The notes under the pieces were generated by a model. The model did not search any database, was not told the DNA's origin, and saw only the letters and a program-made list of their open reading frames with translations. From Sinomonas atrocyanea (GTDB lineage: Bacteria; Actinomycetota; Actinomycetes; Actinomycetales; Micrococcaceae), in the NCBI RefSeq assembly GCF_030812675.1, contig NZ_JAUSTE010000012.1:1-64000 (forward strand): a DNA stretch of 64,000 nucleotides, read 5' to 3'. A program made the position numbers and the translations under genes. Positions 9,163 to 18,045 of this stretch are shown here, piece by piece (within the stretch, counting starts at the first letter, position 1; the number at the start of each line of letters is the position of its first letter).

Positions 9163-10085
9163 GCGCCCCGGCGCGCGGGATCGAGACGGTCGAGCTGCCC
9201 GAGCTCCCCAGTCTCACCCGGCTCTACGCGGGCGCGGCGGCGGCCGCTGCCCGCCTCATGATCGCTAAGCGCGACGGCGCGCGGCGGCTGCCCCGAGCCC
9301 GTCACCACGTGGCCGCGGTGCGGCCGGAGCTGGAACGGCTCACCGCCTACCAGCACCTGGTCGGGGAGCCGGCGCGTGACGTGCTGCCCGCAGGCTACCT
9401 CCACACGCTGGCGTTCCCGGTGGCGATGAGCGTGATGGCCCGCGAGGACTTCCCTTTGCCGTTGCTCGGCATGGTGCATGTGCGCAACCGCATTGAGTAC
9501 CGCGAGCCCGTCGCCTACGACGATGAGCTCGAGATCACGGCATGGACGGAGAACCTCGCCGGGCACCGGGCCGGGACGCTCGTGGACGTCGTGGCCGAGG
9601 TGCGCCGTGCCGGGGGAGGGGAGCCGGTGTGGCGCGGCGTTTCGACCAACATCGCCAAGGGCGTCTTCCTGCCCGGCGTGGACAAGGCCCTCGCCAACGG
9701 GGAGCGGGAGGACTTCCGGCCACCGCTGCAGACTGCCCTGTGGCGTCTCGGGGCGGAGACCGGGCGCGAGTACGCGGCCGTATCGGGGGACTACAACCCG
9801 ATCCATCTCTCCTCCCTGTCCGCGAAGGCCCTCGGCATGCGCCGCTCGATCGCCCACGGGATGTATTCGGCCTCACGGGCCCTGGCCGAGGTCGGGACTC
9901 AGAAGGGCGACGCGTTCGCCTGGGATGTGAAGTTCGAGGCAGCCGTGTTCCTGCCGGCCCGGGTCTCGCTGAACATCGCGGACTCCGTCGACGCCGAGGG
10001 CGCCTGGGAGCGGTCCGAGTTCGTCGGATGGAACCCCAAGTCGGGGCGGCGGCACTTCGTCGGGAGCGTCTCCCGGCTCGGGTGA
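9159..10085 (+). CDS. MaoC-like (R)-specific enoyl-CoA hydratase, double hot-dog
   Basis: It hydrates enoyl-CoA to 3-hydroxyacyl-CoA. The 308-aa protein is a two-hot-dog enzyme. The C-terminal half carries the hydratase-2 motif YAAVSGDYNPIHLSS...IAHGM (about residues 206-236), with the catalytic Asp near 211 and His near 216. The GTG start overlaps the reductase stop as GTGA, so the two are coupled. With the thiolase, reductase and the divergent oxidase it completes a beta-oxidation set in one locus. Confidence 0.91.
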   Translation: MSAPARGIETVELPELPSLTRLYAGAAAAAARLMIAKRDGARRLPRARHHVAAVRPELERLTAYQHLVGEPARDVLPAGYLHTLAFPVAMSVMAREDFPLPLLGMVHVRNRIEYREPVAYDDELEITAWTENLAGHRAGTLVDVVAEVRRAGGGEPVWRGVSTNIAKGVFLPGVDKALANGEREDFRPPLQTALWRLGAETGREYAAVSGDYNPIHLSSLSAKALGMRRSIAHGMYSASRALAEVGTQKGDAFAWDVKFEAAVFLPARVSLNIADSVDAEGAWERSEFVGWNPKSGRRHFVGSVSRLG

Positions 10086-10109
10086 GCGCTCGGCCTGACG
10101 CGCCGCTGC

Positions 10110-10139
10110 GCGGCCCGTCCCCGTGGGGGGGCGGGCCGC
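10110..10139 (+). terminator. Terminator of the beta-oxidation operon
   Basis: GCGGCCCG (10110-10117) and CGGGCCGC (10132-10139) form a perfect stem, extended inward by CCCC/GGGG, 25 bases after the hydratase stop. Confidence 0.7.
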
Positions 10140-10560
10140 TCCGCGTTCACATCCTCGTCGGCACGTGTGGCCATTCGATCGGGAGCCCCGAAGTGCTGCG
10201 CGGCCGCTCCTGCGGCGGGCGCCGCGACTGTCGCAGCGCGCCATGCACAGCCTCGTCTGATGCTGCTGCGCGTGTGCCCGGCCCCGTCGCCGGCGTCGGT
10301 GCTGACTTCCTCTGGTCACCATAGGCGTGACTCTTGGCATCAACCATGGTCCGTGTCCCCCCTCGGAACGGTGGTCTCGATGGGTGGACCCTAACCAAGG
10401 GGTCCGACATTCCTCGGCCACGCCCGGTGCGGCCGTGCCGCCACAGCGGGAGGGGGCCACGTCGTCGTGTGTCGACCAACGCCGCTGTACCTCTCAGGAC
10501 GGCAACTGCCGCTCGTCGTGTACTCGAAGGACCCGGGCCTCGGGGGGCGCAGGTCCTGGA
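10140..10560. other. No recognisable gene (decayed DNA)
   Basis: Open frames exist on both strands but none shows a protein family, a plausible start with a ribosome site, or continuity with its neighbours. It borders a truncated transporter, so it may be residual sequence from deletion of that gene's 5' half. Confidence 0.5.
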
Positions 10561-11424
10561 CCCGGTCCGGATGTTCATCGCCGGCTTCTACTACCTGAGC
10601 TACGCCAACGTGACCGAGCGGCTCCGATCGCCCCGAAGCCGAAGGCCGAGCGGCCCAAGCCCGCCGCCGTCCTCCGCTCCCTGGCCCCCAACCGCGGCCT
10701 CGTCTCCCTCATCGTCGCCGCGCTCGTGCTGCTGGTCGCGATGGGCATCACCCAGGGCGTTACGGCGTCCCTGTGGCTCGACTACTTCGGCAACGGCTCG
10801 CTCAAGGCGCTGGCGAGCCTCGCCACCTACCTCCCCGCCTTCGTCATCGCGCCGTTCGCGACCCGACTGGGCCTGCGGCTCGGCAAGAAGGAGTTCGCCG
10901 TGGCGGGGCTCGTCCTCACCGTCGTCGCGCTGACAGTCCTGTACTTCAGCCACTCGCACAACCCGTGGGTCTACACCGTCGCGAACCTCATCGCCGGCGT
11001 GAGCCTGGGCCTCTTCAACATGCTCATCTGGGCGTTCATCACAGACGTGATCGACTTCCAGGAGGTCCGCACCGGGCAGCGCGACGACGGCACCGTCTAC
11101 GCGACCTTCTCGTGGGCCCACAAGGTCGGCCCAGCGCTCTTGGGCGGCCTCAGCGGCGCCGTGCTGACGTTCATCGGGTACCAGGCCACAACCGGCAAGC
11201 ACGTCCAGCAGTCGGCAGGGACGCTTGACGGGCTGTTCGCCTTCTCGACCGTCGACCTCGCCGCGTTCTACCTCGTGATCGCCCTCGTCCTCGTGTTCTC
11301 GTGCCCGCTCAACCGGCGCGCCGTGGAGCAGAACGCGGCCATCCTCGCTGGGCGGCCTGAGGTGGTCGAAGTCGCGCGGGGGGCTCCTTCAGACGCACGA
11401 TGGCGCCGCTCACCTTCCCGGTGA
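10561..11424 (+). pseudogene. GPH-family (MFS_2) sugar cation symporter, truncated and frameshifted
   Basis: The 3' half of a glycoside-pentoside-hexuronide symporter is readable from about 10660 to 11390, with membrane segments such as GLVSLIVAALVLLVAMGI and the motif FNMLIWAFITDVIDFQEVRTG. The segment preceding it, FIAGFYYLSYANVTERL, is in another frame (10568-10620), so there is a frameshift near 10615-10630. The first six membrane helices are absent and no start codon with a ribosome site is present. The gene is dead unless this is an assembly error; its residual codon use is native-like, so the loss looks recent. Confidence 0.8.
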
Positions 11425-11432
11425 GCGGCGCC
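11402..11432 (+). terminator. Terminator at the end of the transporter remnant
   Basis: A perfect 13-bp stem (11402-11414 and 11420-11432) has loop TTCCC. It overlaps the last codons of the remnant reading frame. Confidence 0.75.
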
Positions 11433-11616
11433 GTTCGGTGTGGTTCAGTCCCAACTCCGGCCTAGCAGTCCTTCGTGGCGAGATTTGTGCCACGAGCCCG
11501 GCGGTCCGAGATTGAGCGGCGGCCCGCTCGCCCCGGAGCGCACTGAGGCTCTCTCGTCGGCGATACCGTTCCTCGAATCGCGTCGTGCGCCGGGCAGGCG
11601 AATCGCCGCGGCGTTC

Positions 11617-13530
11617 TCATATCGTCGGTAGCGTGACAGCCTCCGTCAGATACGGTCGCAGTTGCAAACGGAAAATTTGCTCGAAATTCCGAGGTTCGTC
11701 CGCGTTCTTGCGCGCCAACCCCACGCACGTTCGAAGGAGCCTGTCAATTTCATGCTTCCCCATTTCTATAGCGGCTTGACGCAGTGGTCGCAGTTCGCGG
11801 ACAAGAACTGAATAGTCTGACATGTCGACCCGTAGCGCTAGCCGTGCCAGATAGCAGTTCACATCTTGCTCCGAAACGATGGGTTCACCATTCTTGTTCC
11901 AGGTCGCGTACAACTTCAATAGTTCCAGCCCGGAGAATCCTTCATGGTCCGAGTGCGGCACCGACCCGTCGTAGATATCCCCATCCAAAACGTAACGGAT
12001 CCGTTTGGCCGATTTGGATATGATCGAGGAAAGGGCGGCCGCAAGTGTGAGTAGCGGCGTATTCGGGCGATCTTCGAAGCTCATCACGAGACAGTCCCCT
12101 TCCAAAGCAACCGCAGGCCTCTCGCCAGTGAACCCAAAGGCCAACATCCGAATTGCCTCGAGCGTACCTATCCCCAGATCGTCCAATGCAATCTCTGGGT
12201 TTACTGTTGGATACCCAGTGTGAAGTACTACTCGGAAGGCAATAAGCGCGGAGGAGGCAGTCAGGATTGCCGTGTAGATACGATCAATAATTGCATCGAG
12301 TGTTGTCTCCTTTTGAACCGACCTAGCGTCCAAGATGATTTTCTCGCCAGCAAGCCGAATTGCGCCGTGGCTTCCCGCATTTCGAATGTCTAGGTCGAAG
12401 CCGGACAAATACTCACTCATCCCAGCTTCACGGGCTCGCTTGATAAGCGCGGATGCGTCCTTATGGCGAAGGGTTGAATACGGGGTGGTTCGAGTTCTGG
12501 CGGACAATAATGCAACGGCGGCCAAGCACTTGCCTGCGTTTTCCATCAGGTCGTTGTGAACGGCTACCAGGGCCAGTAATGACTGCCGGGAGGTCTGAGC
12601 GGACTGAACCCTAAAGAGCAACGCATGCGCTGCGTCGAAAACACTCAGGAGTGCCTCGCGCGTATCGCCCGCAAGATTGGAAAGGTCCTCGGCGCTAAAG
12701 GAATCCAATGGAAGTGAAGAAGAGATTCGGTGGAATCCTTTCATCAATCGACGCGCATCGTCTTGCTGCTTGGCGCTGCTCCGCTGAGCGAGCACAAGTG
12801 CATAATCGAGCACGAGGTCATCAGATGACTTCTCACCAAAAACGGTCCTAAACTCAGCTGAGGCAGCGCTGCGAAGCTCAATTAAACTCTTCGCATGGAA
12901 CATTTCTTGTGCGTTTTCCAGACTGAACTCGACTAGCTGCGACACCGACTCTGCCGACGCAAGCTTTTCGATTCTCAAGGATTCCTTGTTGTATGCTGCG
13001 AGGGTAGCTGTGGCATGATCAAGAGCCAGTTGGCCGGATCGGGCGTGATGCTTTGCGCCTAACGGGGTTATGTCAGCTAAGGCGCGCAGGAAGGATAGAG
13101 CAAATTCAGTGCACGATTGTGCCAATTCTGACATGAGCTCATGTTGCCTGCGGTCGACTTCGCGTAGTGGCGTGGCTCGAATAGATGCGTCAAGGTTCAG
13201 GATCCAGGTCAGCTTGCCCTCGAGGGCTTTGCGTTCCTTATCGTGATTTTGGGAGAATCGTTCCAAGCATTCCGTAAAGTCTTGTATCCATGAAGTTACA
13301 CCGTTCATTGCCTCCAGCCCACTGAGCTCTTGCACGCTGAAAGGAGTTCCCACTCTAATCTGAGACGTTGCGGCGCTTATGACACTGCGGGCGGATCGAC
13401 TTCGAAGGGCTTGCTCGCTGCCTACCTCGTGATGCTCAGGTTTCTTGCCGCATTCTGGGCATGACAGTCCCCTGAGCCGCCGAGCTCCGCATCCTAGGCA
13501 CTTAACTTGCTGGAAGGCGAGCTTGATCAC
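11617..13530 (-). CDS. Zinc-ribbon protein with HEPN-like RNxxxH motif, last gene of the type I RM operon
   Basis: No named family was recognised over the whole 637 aa. Residues 11-27 form a CxxC-x9-CxxC zinc ribbon (C11, C14, C24, C27). The rest is mostly helical. Residues 383-388 read RNAGSH, in the context FDLDIRNAGSHG, which matches the catalytic R-N-x-x-x-H motif of HEPN ribonucleases; it lies between long helices (about 315-345 and 410-435) as in that fold. The GTG start at 13530 overlaps the hsdR stop as GTGA, so the gene is translated with HsdR. It is lower in GC than its neighbours (32 of 60 bases at 12721-12780), suggesting separate acquisition. A role as a toxin-like RNase guarding or backing up the restriction system, as PrrC does in EcoprrI, is inference. 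Confidence 0.75.
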   Translation of the reverse strand: MIKLAFQQVKCLGCGARRLRGLSCPECGKKPEHHEVGSEQALRSRSARSVISAATSQIRVGTPFSVQELSGLEAMNGVTSWIQDFTECLERFSQNHDKERKALEGKLTWILNLDASIRATPLREVDRRQHELMSELAQSCTEFALSFLRALADITPLGAKHHARSGQLALDHATATLAAYNKESLRIEKLASAESVSQLVEFSLENAQEMFHAKSLIELRSAASAEFRTVFGEKSSDDLVLDYALVLAQRSSAKQQDDARRLMKGFHRISSSLPLDSFSAEDLSNLAGDTREALLSVFDAAHALLFRVQSAQTSRQSLLALVAVHNDLMENAGKCLAAVALLSARTRTTPYSTLRHKDASALIKRAREAGMSEYLSGFDLDIRNAGSHGAIRLAGEKIILDARSVQKETTLDAIIDRIYTAILTASSALIAFRVVLHTGYPTVNPEIALDDLGIGTLEAIRMLAFGFTGERPAVALEGDCLVMSFEDRPNTPLLTLAAALSSIISKSAKRIRYVLDGDIYDGSVPHSDHEGFSGLELLKLYATWNKNGEPIVSEQDVNCYLARLALRVDMSDYSVLVRELRPLRQAAIEMGKHEIDRLLRTCVGLARKNADEPRNFEQIFRLQLRPYLTEAVTLPTI

Positions 13531-16500
13531 TTATCACCAGTTGTTGCCCGGACTGCATATCTTCCCGCCATCGTCTCCATCTGCTCCATCACCAGCTTGA
13601 TGGCGCCCTGTTGCTTGTCCGGCGGGTAGCCGTTCTTGACGAGTAGTCGTTTGATGGAGGTCCGCAGCTTGGCCCGGACGTCCTCTCGGACAGTCCAGTC
13701 GGTGCGGACGTCGCGACGCAGCACTTCGACGAGCTGCCGAGCGATTTCGGCCAGGATGCCGTCGCCCATCACGTCCACCGCGGACTCGTTCTGGGCCACC
13801 GCGTCGTAGAACGCGAGTTCGTCCGAGTTCAGCGGGGGAGAGAACCGCTGCCCGCGGTTTCCCTCGGCAGCCACCTCGCGCGACATCTCGATCAGCTCGG
13901 CGATCACCTCGGCAGCAGTCAGCTGCGAGTTGGTGTACTTCCGCATGAGCTCGGTGATCCGCTCCGAGAACGCCCGCTGCCGCACAACGTTGTTCCGCGT
14001 CGCCTTCGCCGACTCCTCGGCCACAAGCTTTCGCAGCCCCTCGATCGCGAGCTGCGGGTTGCGCGCGTGCCGCGTCTTCTCGATGAACTCCGGCGTGAGG
14101 TCGTCCAGAGACGGCTTGGGCATGCCCGCGGCGTCGTAGATGTCCAGGACCTCGCCGGACGCGGTCGCCGTCGCGATCAGCTCGCCCAGCAGCCGCTGGA
14201 TCTCCTCGGGCACGGGCTCGCCCGAGGCCTGGCGGTCGGCGGCGTCGAACTTCGCCATCCACACCCGGACCTCTTCGTAGAAGCGCACCTCCGGCTGCAG
14301 CTCCGCGAGCGTCGTCGAGCCCGAGCACAGGGCCCAGGCCCGGGCGAGCTGCCCGGACAGCCGGCGGAACTTCCCGCCGAGCGAGTCGGCGCCGTTCCCG
14401 TGCTCCGGCGACCGCAGGTAGGAGGTCGCCCCGGTCGTCGCGTTGAGGAACGCCTTCGGCCCCGGCTTGGCGAGCACGGCCTTCCAGTCGTAACCGGCGA
14501 GCGTGCCACGCAGCTGTTCTACGAGCTGCTGCGTGAGCTCAACAGCCGCGCCAATGTCGCGCCCCGCCGGCTTCTTCGCCCGGTCGGTCTGCGTGTACTC
14601 CTCAAGCGCCTTCGCGAGGTTCTCGGCCAGCGGCGCGTACGCCACGAGCAGGCCGTCCTCCTTGCCGCGGAACGTCCGGTTCACGCGCGCGAGCGTCTGC
14701 ATCAGCAGCGCGCCCTTGAGCGGCCGGTCCAGGTACAGGGTGTGCAGGGGAGGGGAGTCGTACCCGGTGAGCATCATGTCCTTGACGATCACGATCTCGA
14801 GCTCGTCGTCCGGGTCCTTCAGCCGCTCCTTGATGGCGGCGTTCTGCGAGTCCCGCCGCACGTGGTCGGCCACGGGCGGCTGGTCGGACGCCGTCCCCGA
14901 GTAGACGACCTTGATCCGCCCGCGGTCCAGCTCGTCCGCGTGCCAGTCCGGCCGCAGCTGAACGATGGCCGAGTACAGGTTCGCGCAGATCTCCCGCGTC
15001 GCCCCGACGATGAGCGCCTTGCCCGGCCCCTCGATGAACTTGTGCATCTGCGCTCGTCGGTTCTCCCAGTGCGCCACGAGGTCCGCGGCCAGCGCGCGGA
15101 TCCGTTCGGGCGCGCCGTAGATCGCGTTGACGACGGCGACGCTCGCCTCGATGCGCGCCCGCTCCGTGTCGTCGAGGCCGACCGTGGCCTCGTCGGCGGC
15201 GAGGTCGAGCTGCTCCTCTGAGAGCTGGTTCTCGACCTTGATGAGCCGCGGCTCGAAGTACACCGGCACGGTCGCGCCGTCCTCCACGGCCCGGGTGAGG
15301 TCGTAGATGTCGATGTAGTCGCCGAACACGTCGCGGGTGTTGCGCTCCTCGAAGGAGATCGGCGTACCTGTGAACGCGATGAGCGTCGCGTTCGGCAGGG
15401 CGTCGCGCAGGTGCCGGGCGTACCCGTCGAGGTCGTCGTAATGCGAGCGGTGCGCCTCCTCGACCACCACGATGATGTTCTTCCGGTCGGACAGCAGCGG
15501 GTGGTCCTGGCCGGCCTCCTTCTCGGCCTTACTGAGCCCGAACTTCTGAAGCGTGGTGAAGTAGATCCCGCCCGTGGTCCGCCCGGACAGTTCGGAGCGC
15601 AGCTCGGCGCGCCGCCGGATCTGGCGCGCCTTCTCGGGGAGCAGTAGGCTCCGCTCGAACCCCGAGAACAGCTGCCCGTCCAGCTCGTTGCGGTCGGTGA
15701 TCACCACGATCGTGGGGTTCTTCAGCCGCGGGTGCTGCATCACGAGGTTCGTGTACAGCTCCATCTCCATGGACTTCCCGGAGCCCTGCGTGTGCCACAC
15801 GACGCCGGCCTTGCCGTTGCTTGCCACCGCCTGCACCGTGGAGCCCACGGCCTTGGTCACGGCGAAGTACTGGTGCGGCTTGGCGATGCGTTTGACGAGC
15901 CCCTCGGCTCCCTCGTCGAACGCCGTGTACGAGCGCACGAACTGCAGGAACCGCTCCTGGTTGTACAGGCCGGCGAGTGCTGTCTCGAGCGGGGTGACCA
16001 CATCGCCGTCGAACGTCGCGCCGACGGGGACGGGCACGCCGTCGTCGTCCACGTTCCACGGCGAGATGTGGTTCAGGGGTGTGAACGGGGTGCCGTACTT
16101 GGCGTCGATCCCGTCCGAGGCGAGGTTGAACACGGCGAAGCGGAAGGCGAGCGGGAACTCGCGCAGGTAGGTGGCGAGCTGGGCGTGGGCGGCGGCGACG
16201 TCGCCGTGCTCGGCGCCGGCCTTCTTGAGCTCGACGGCGCTCACCGGCATCCCGTTGCAGTACAGCACCACGTCGAAGCGGCGCCGGTAGTCGCCTTGGA
16301 CGATCGTGACCTGGTTGGCCACGAGCCAGTCGTTCTGATCGGGATCCTCGCTCAGGATCCGGATGGTCGGGTTGCGCTCGGTGCCGTCCGCGTCGAGGTA
16401 GCTGAGCCGGTAGCCGTGCACGAGGCACTCGTGGATGCGGTGGTTCTCGGTTATCGCGTCCTGCGACTTGGGTTGCGCGAGCTCGGCGAGGGCTTGGCGC

Positions 16501-16706
16501 AGGTATTCCGCCGGGACCTCGGGGTTGAGCTTCTGCATCGCCGCTAGCAGGCGCGGCCGGATGAGCAGCTCGTCCCAGGACTCCCGCTCGCCGGAGCCGG
16601 GCGCGATCTGCTCGCCCGCGACCGGCGCCCACCCGAGCTCCGCGAGCGACTCCTTGGCGAGGCCTTCCCAGTCGGCCTCCGTGTACGGCGCTGACGTCGT
16701 GGTCAT
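13527..16706 (-). CDS. hsdR: Type I restriction enzyme R subunit (motor and nuclease)
   Basis: It is the ATP-driven DNA translocase and endonuclease of a type I restriction complex. The 1059-aa protein has an N-terminal PD-(D/E)xK-type nuclease (D145 in RFDVVLYC, E159 and K161 in VELKKAG), then a superfamily 2 motor with Walker A HTQGSGKS (residues 305-312) and motif III FTGTPIS. Motif II reads EEAH (416-419) where the family normally has DEAH. The ATG at 16706 has GGGGGAA upstream; the frame stays open for a further 63 codons, but that stretch holds a palindrome and shows no family similarity. Its 3' end is coupled to the zinc-ribbon gene, and it lies 157 bases after hsdS. Confidence 0.95.
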   Translation of the reverse strand: MTTTSAPYTEADWEGLAKESLAELGWAPVAGEQIAPGSGERESWDELLIRPRLLAAMQKLNPEVPAEYLRQALAELAQPKSQDAITENHRIHECLVHGYRLSYLDADGTERNPTIRILSEDPDQNDWLVANQVTIVQGDYRRRFDVVLYCNGMPVSAVELKKAGAEHGDVAAAHAQLATYLREFPLAFRFAVFNLASDGIDAKYGTPFTPLNHISPWNVDDDGVPVPVGATFDGDVVTPLETALAGLYNQERFLQFVRSYTAFDEGAEGLVKRIAKPHQYFAVTKAVGSTVQAVASNGKAGVVWHTQGSGKSMEMELYTNLVMQHPRLKNPTIVVITDRNELDGQLFSGFERSLLLPEKARQIRRRAELRSELSGRTTGGIYFTTLQKFGLSKAEKEAGQDHPLLSDRKNIIVVVEEAHRSHYDDLDGYARHLRDALPNATLIAFTGTPISFEERNTRDVFGDYIDIYDLTRAVEDGATVPVYFEPRLIKVENQLSEEQLDLAADEATVGLDDTERARIEASVAVVNAIYGAPERIRALAADLVAHWENRRAQMHKFIEGPGKALIVGATREICANLYSAIVQLRPDWHADELDRGRIKVVYSGTASDQPPVADHVRRDSQNAAIKERLKDPDDELEIVIVKDMMLTGYDSPPLHTLYLDRPLKGALLMQTLARVNRTFRGKEDGLLVAYAPLAENLAKALEEYTQTDRAKKPAGRDIGAAVELTQQLVEQLRGTLAGYDWKAVLAKPGPKAFLNATTGATSYLRSPEHGNGADSLGGKFRRLSGQLARAWALCSGSTTLAELQPEVRFYEEVRVWMAKFDAADRQASGEPVPEEIQRLLGELIATATASGEVLDIYDAAGMPKPSLDDLTPEFIEKTRHARNPQLAIEGLRKLVAEESAKATRNNVVRQRAFSERITELMRKYTNSQLTAAEVIAELIEMSREVAAEGNRGQRFSPPLNSDELAFYDAVAQNESAVDVMGDGILAEIARQLVEVLRRDVRTDWTVREDVRAKLRTSIKRLLVKNGYPPDKQQGAIKLVMEQMETMAGRYAVRATTGDK

Positions 16707-16735
16707 GCTTCCCCCATAGATGGTTTGTACCACGT

Positions 16736-16764
16736 CAATGTTGCAGCGGCGCGTTGCAACATTG
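16736..16764. promoter_or_regulatory. Palindrome 30 bp upstream of hsdR (candidate operator)
   Basis: Perfect 10-bp arms CAATGTTGCA (16736-16745) and TGCAACATTG (16755-16764) flank a 9-bp spacer. On the minus strand the hsdR-proximal arm runs into TTGACG, a good -35 word. The site fits an operator giving hsdR and the downstream gene their own regulated promoter. The HTH protein at the head of the operon is a possible binder (inference). Confidence 0.6.
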
Positions 16765-16863
16765 GTCTTGAGGACGACGGCGGGCGGCCGCCGCTGCGTA
16801 TTCGCGGACTTGCGCTGTGGTCGCCACGGCGGCCTCCCTTCGTCTACCTCGTTCCACTTGTCG

Positions 16864-18045
16864 TCACACTGCTGCACCAACGACCTTCTCGGCATCCTTG
16901 ACCCGCAGCTTGCCGGACATAAGCTGGGGGAGGAGGGCGTCGCGCGTGGCGGCGAGAGCCCGCGATTCGCTCAGAGTCGCGTGCATTGACGCCCGTAGGG
17001 TGCCAACTTCCTCGTTGAACTTTTGGAGCAGGCCGATTTCGGGAAGATTCAGCGCGGTGTTGACTATAACCTTGGCATTCATGTTCTTCTGTACAGAGCC
17101 CTGCATGGCGCCTTCTGCATAATTCCTGTAGGCCCCGGAGCAGAGGAAGTGATAAATGAACAATGAATGTGCTGGGTTGAGCGCCTGGAGTCTCACAAGA
17201 TATGACGCAAATGCCGCCGGTGGTGTCCCCGCATCGATATAAGCTGCCTTGCCAGGGTCAGCCATTCTCGCGACGACAATATCTCCGGCTGAGAGAAGAT
17301 ACTTGCTGATGTCGTTCTGATCGGTCGTGAATCCAGGGACATTCGACCAGTCGATCCAGGGCTGCTTGTTTATATCCATGACTCTGAGGAATCGTGGGCC
17401 GTCCTGATCGCTCGCCGAAGCCGTCAAGCCGTATTGGGTCGTCACGGCTTCGCTGAGGTGAACTCGTTGGGTGGGTGATCCAGCAAGTGTTGAATAGAGG
17501 GTCTGGGAAAGCTTGGCATGGACTGCGACCAGCTTGGTGTTGGCGGCGATCTTGTCGTCGAGGGCACCCAGAACCTCCGCGATGGCCTGCTGCTGGGCGA
17601 GTTCGGGCAGCTCGATCCCGAGAGCACGCACGTCGGCGACGTTGAGATGAGCGACAGTTGAACCGGCGCCCAGCGACAGGATTCGATCTTGCTGGACTGG
17701 CGAACTCAACCAGTAGAAGAGAAAGTCAGGGGATGCAAAGAGCGGATCAACTCGTAAGAGCACGGTGCGCTGTCCGGGCGCTACGTTCTCCTCAGGAGGT
17801 ATGCGCACGACTGGACCGACTGGGGCCTCACGCGCAAACAGGAGGTCGCCGGCCTTCGGCGTCAAACGCCGTGTCCATGCACTGTATGTTTCCGCTGAAA
17901 TTCGGCGCGCCTCCGAATAGTTGATTACGTTCCCCCGCATCGCCGGGGTTCCCACAGCGAAGTAGGCGCCTGACTCATCGATGGGTGCGGTCTTATGTTC
18001 GCAGTCGACGATGTGAGAGCAGATCGCGGCAAGGGTTGCCTTCAT
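16864..18045 (-). CDS. hsdS: Type I restriction-modification specificity subunit
   Basis: It recognises the split target sequence and holds the HsdM subunits. The 393-aa protein has two target-recognition domains, each followed by a conserved spacer helix (ALDDKIAANTKL near residue 170, and ALAATRDALLPQLMSGKL near the C terminus). The start overlaps the hsdM stop as ATGA. GC drops inside the gene, especially in the second recognition domain (33 of 60 bases at 17161-17220), which suggests domain replacement. The recognition sequence cannot be read from the protein. Confidence 0.92.
   Translation of the reverse strand: MKATLAAICSHIVDCEHKTAPIDESGAYFAVGTPAMRGNVINYSEARRISAETYSAWTRRLTPKAGDLLFAREAPVGPVVRIPPEENVAPGQRTVLLRVDPLFASPDFLFYWLSSPVQQDRILSLGAGSTVAHLNVADVRALGIELPELAQQQAIAEVLGALDDKIAANTKLVAVHAKLSQTLYSTLAGSPTQRVHLSEAVTTQYGLTASASDQDGPRFLRVMDINKQPWIDWSNVPGFTTDQNDISKYLLSAGDIVVARMADPGKAAYIDAGTPPAAFASYLVRLQALNPAHSLFIYHFLCSGAYRNYAEGAMQGSVQKNMNAKVIVNTALNLPEIGLLQKFNEEVGTLRASMHATLSESRALAATRDALLPQLMSGKLRVKDAEKVVGAAV

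Noticed and set aside
10147-10578. Minus-strand 143-codon open frame in the decayed region
   Set aside because: No recognisable family, Arg/Pro-rich like other shadow frames, and it runs antisense into the transporter remnant.
11475-11495. Short inverted repeat CGTGGC...GCCACG downstream of the zinc-ribbon gene as a terminator
   Set aside because: Only 6-bp arms with no T-run, and more than 120 bases past the stop codon.
16707-16895. N-terminal extension of HsdR by 63 codons
   Set aside because: The stretch contains the palindrome and TTGACG word, overlaps hsdS, and has no HsdR similarity; the ATG at 16706 has a ribosome site and the family start.
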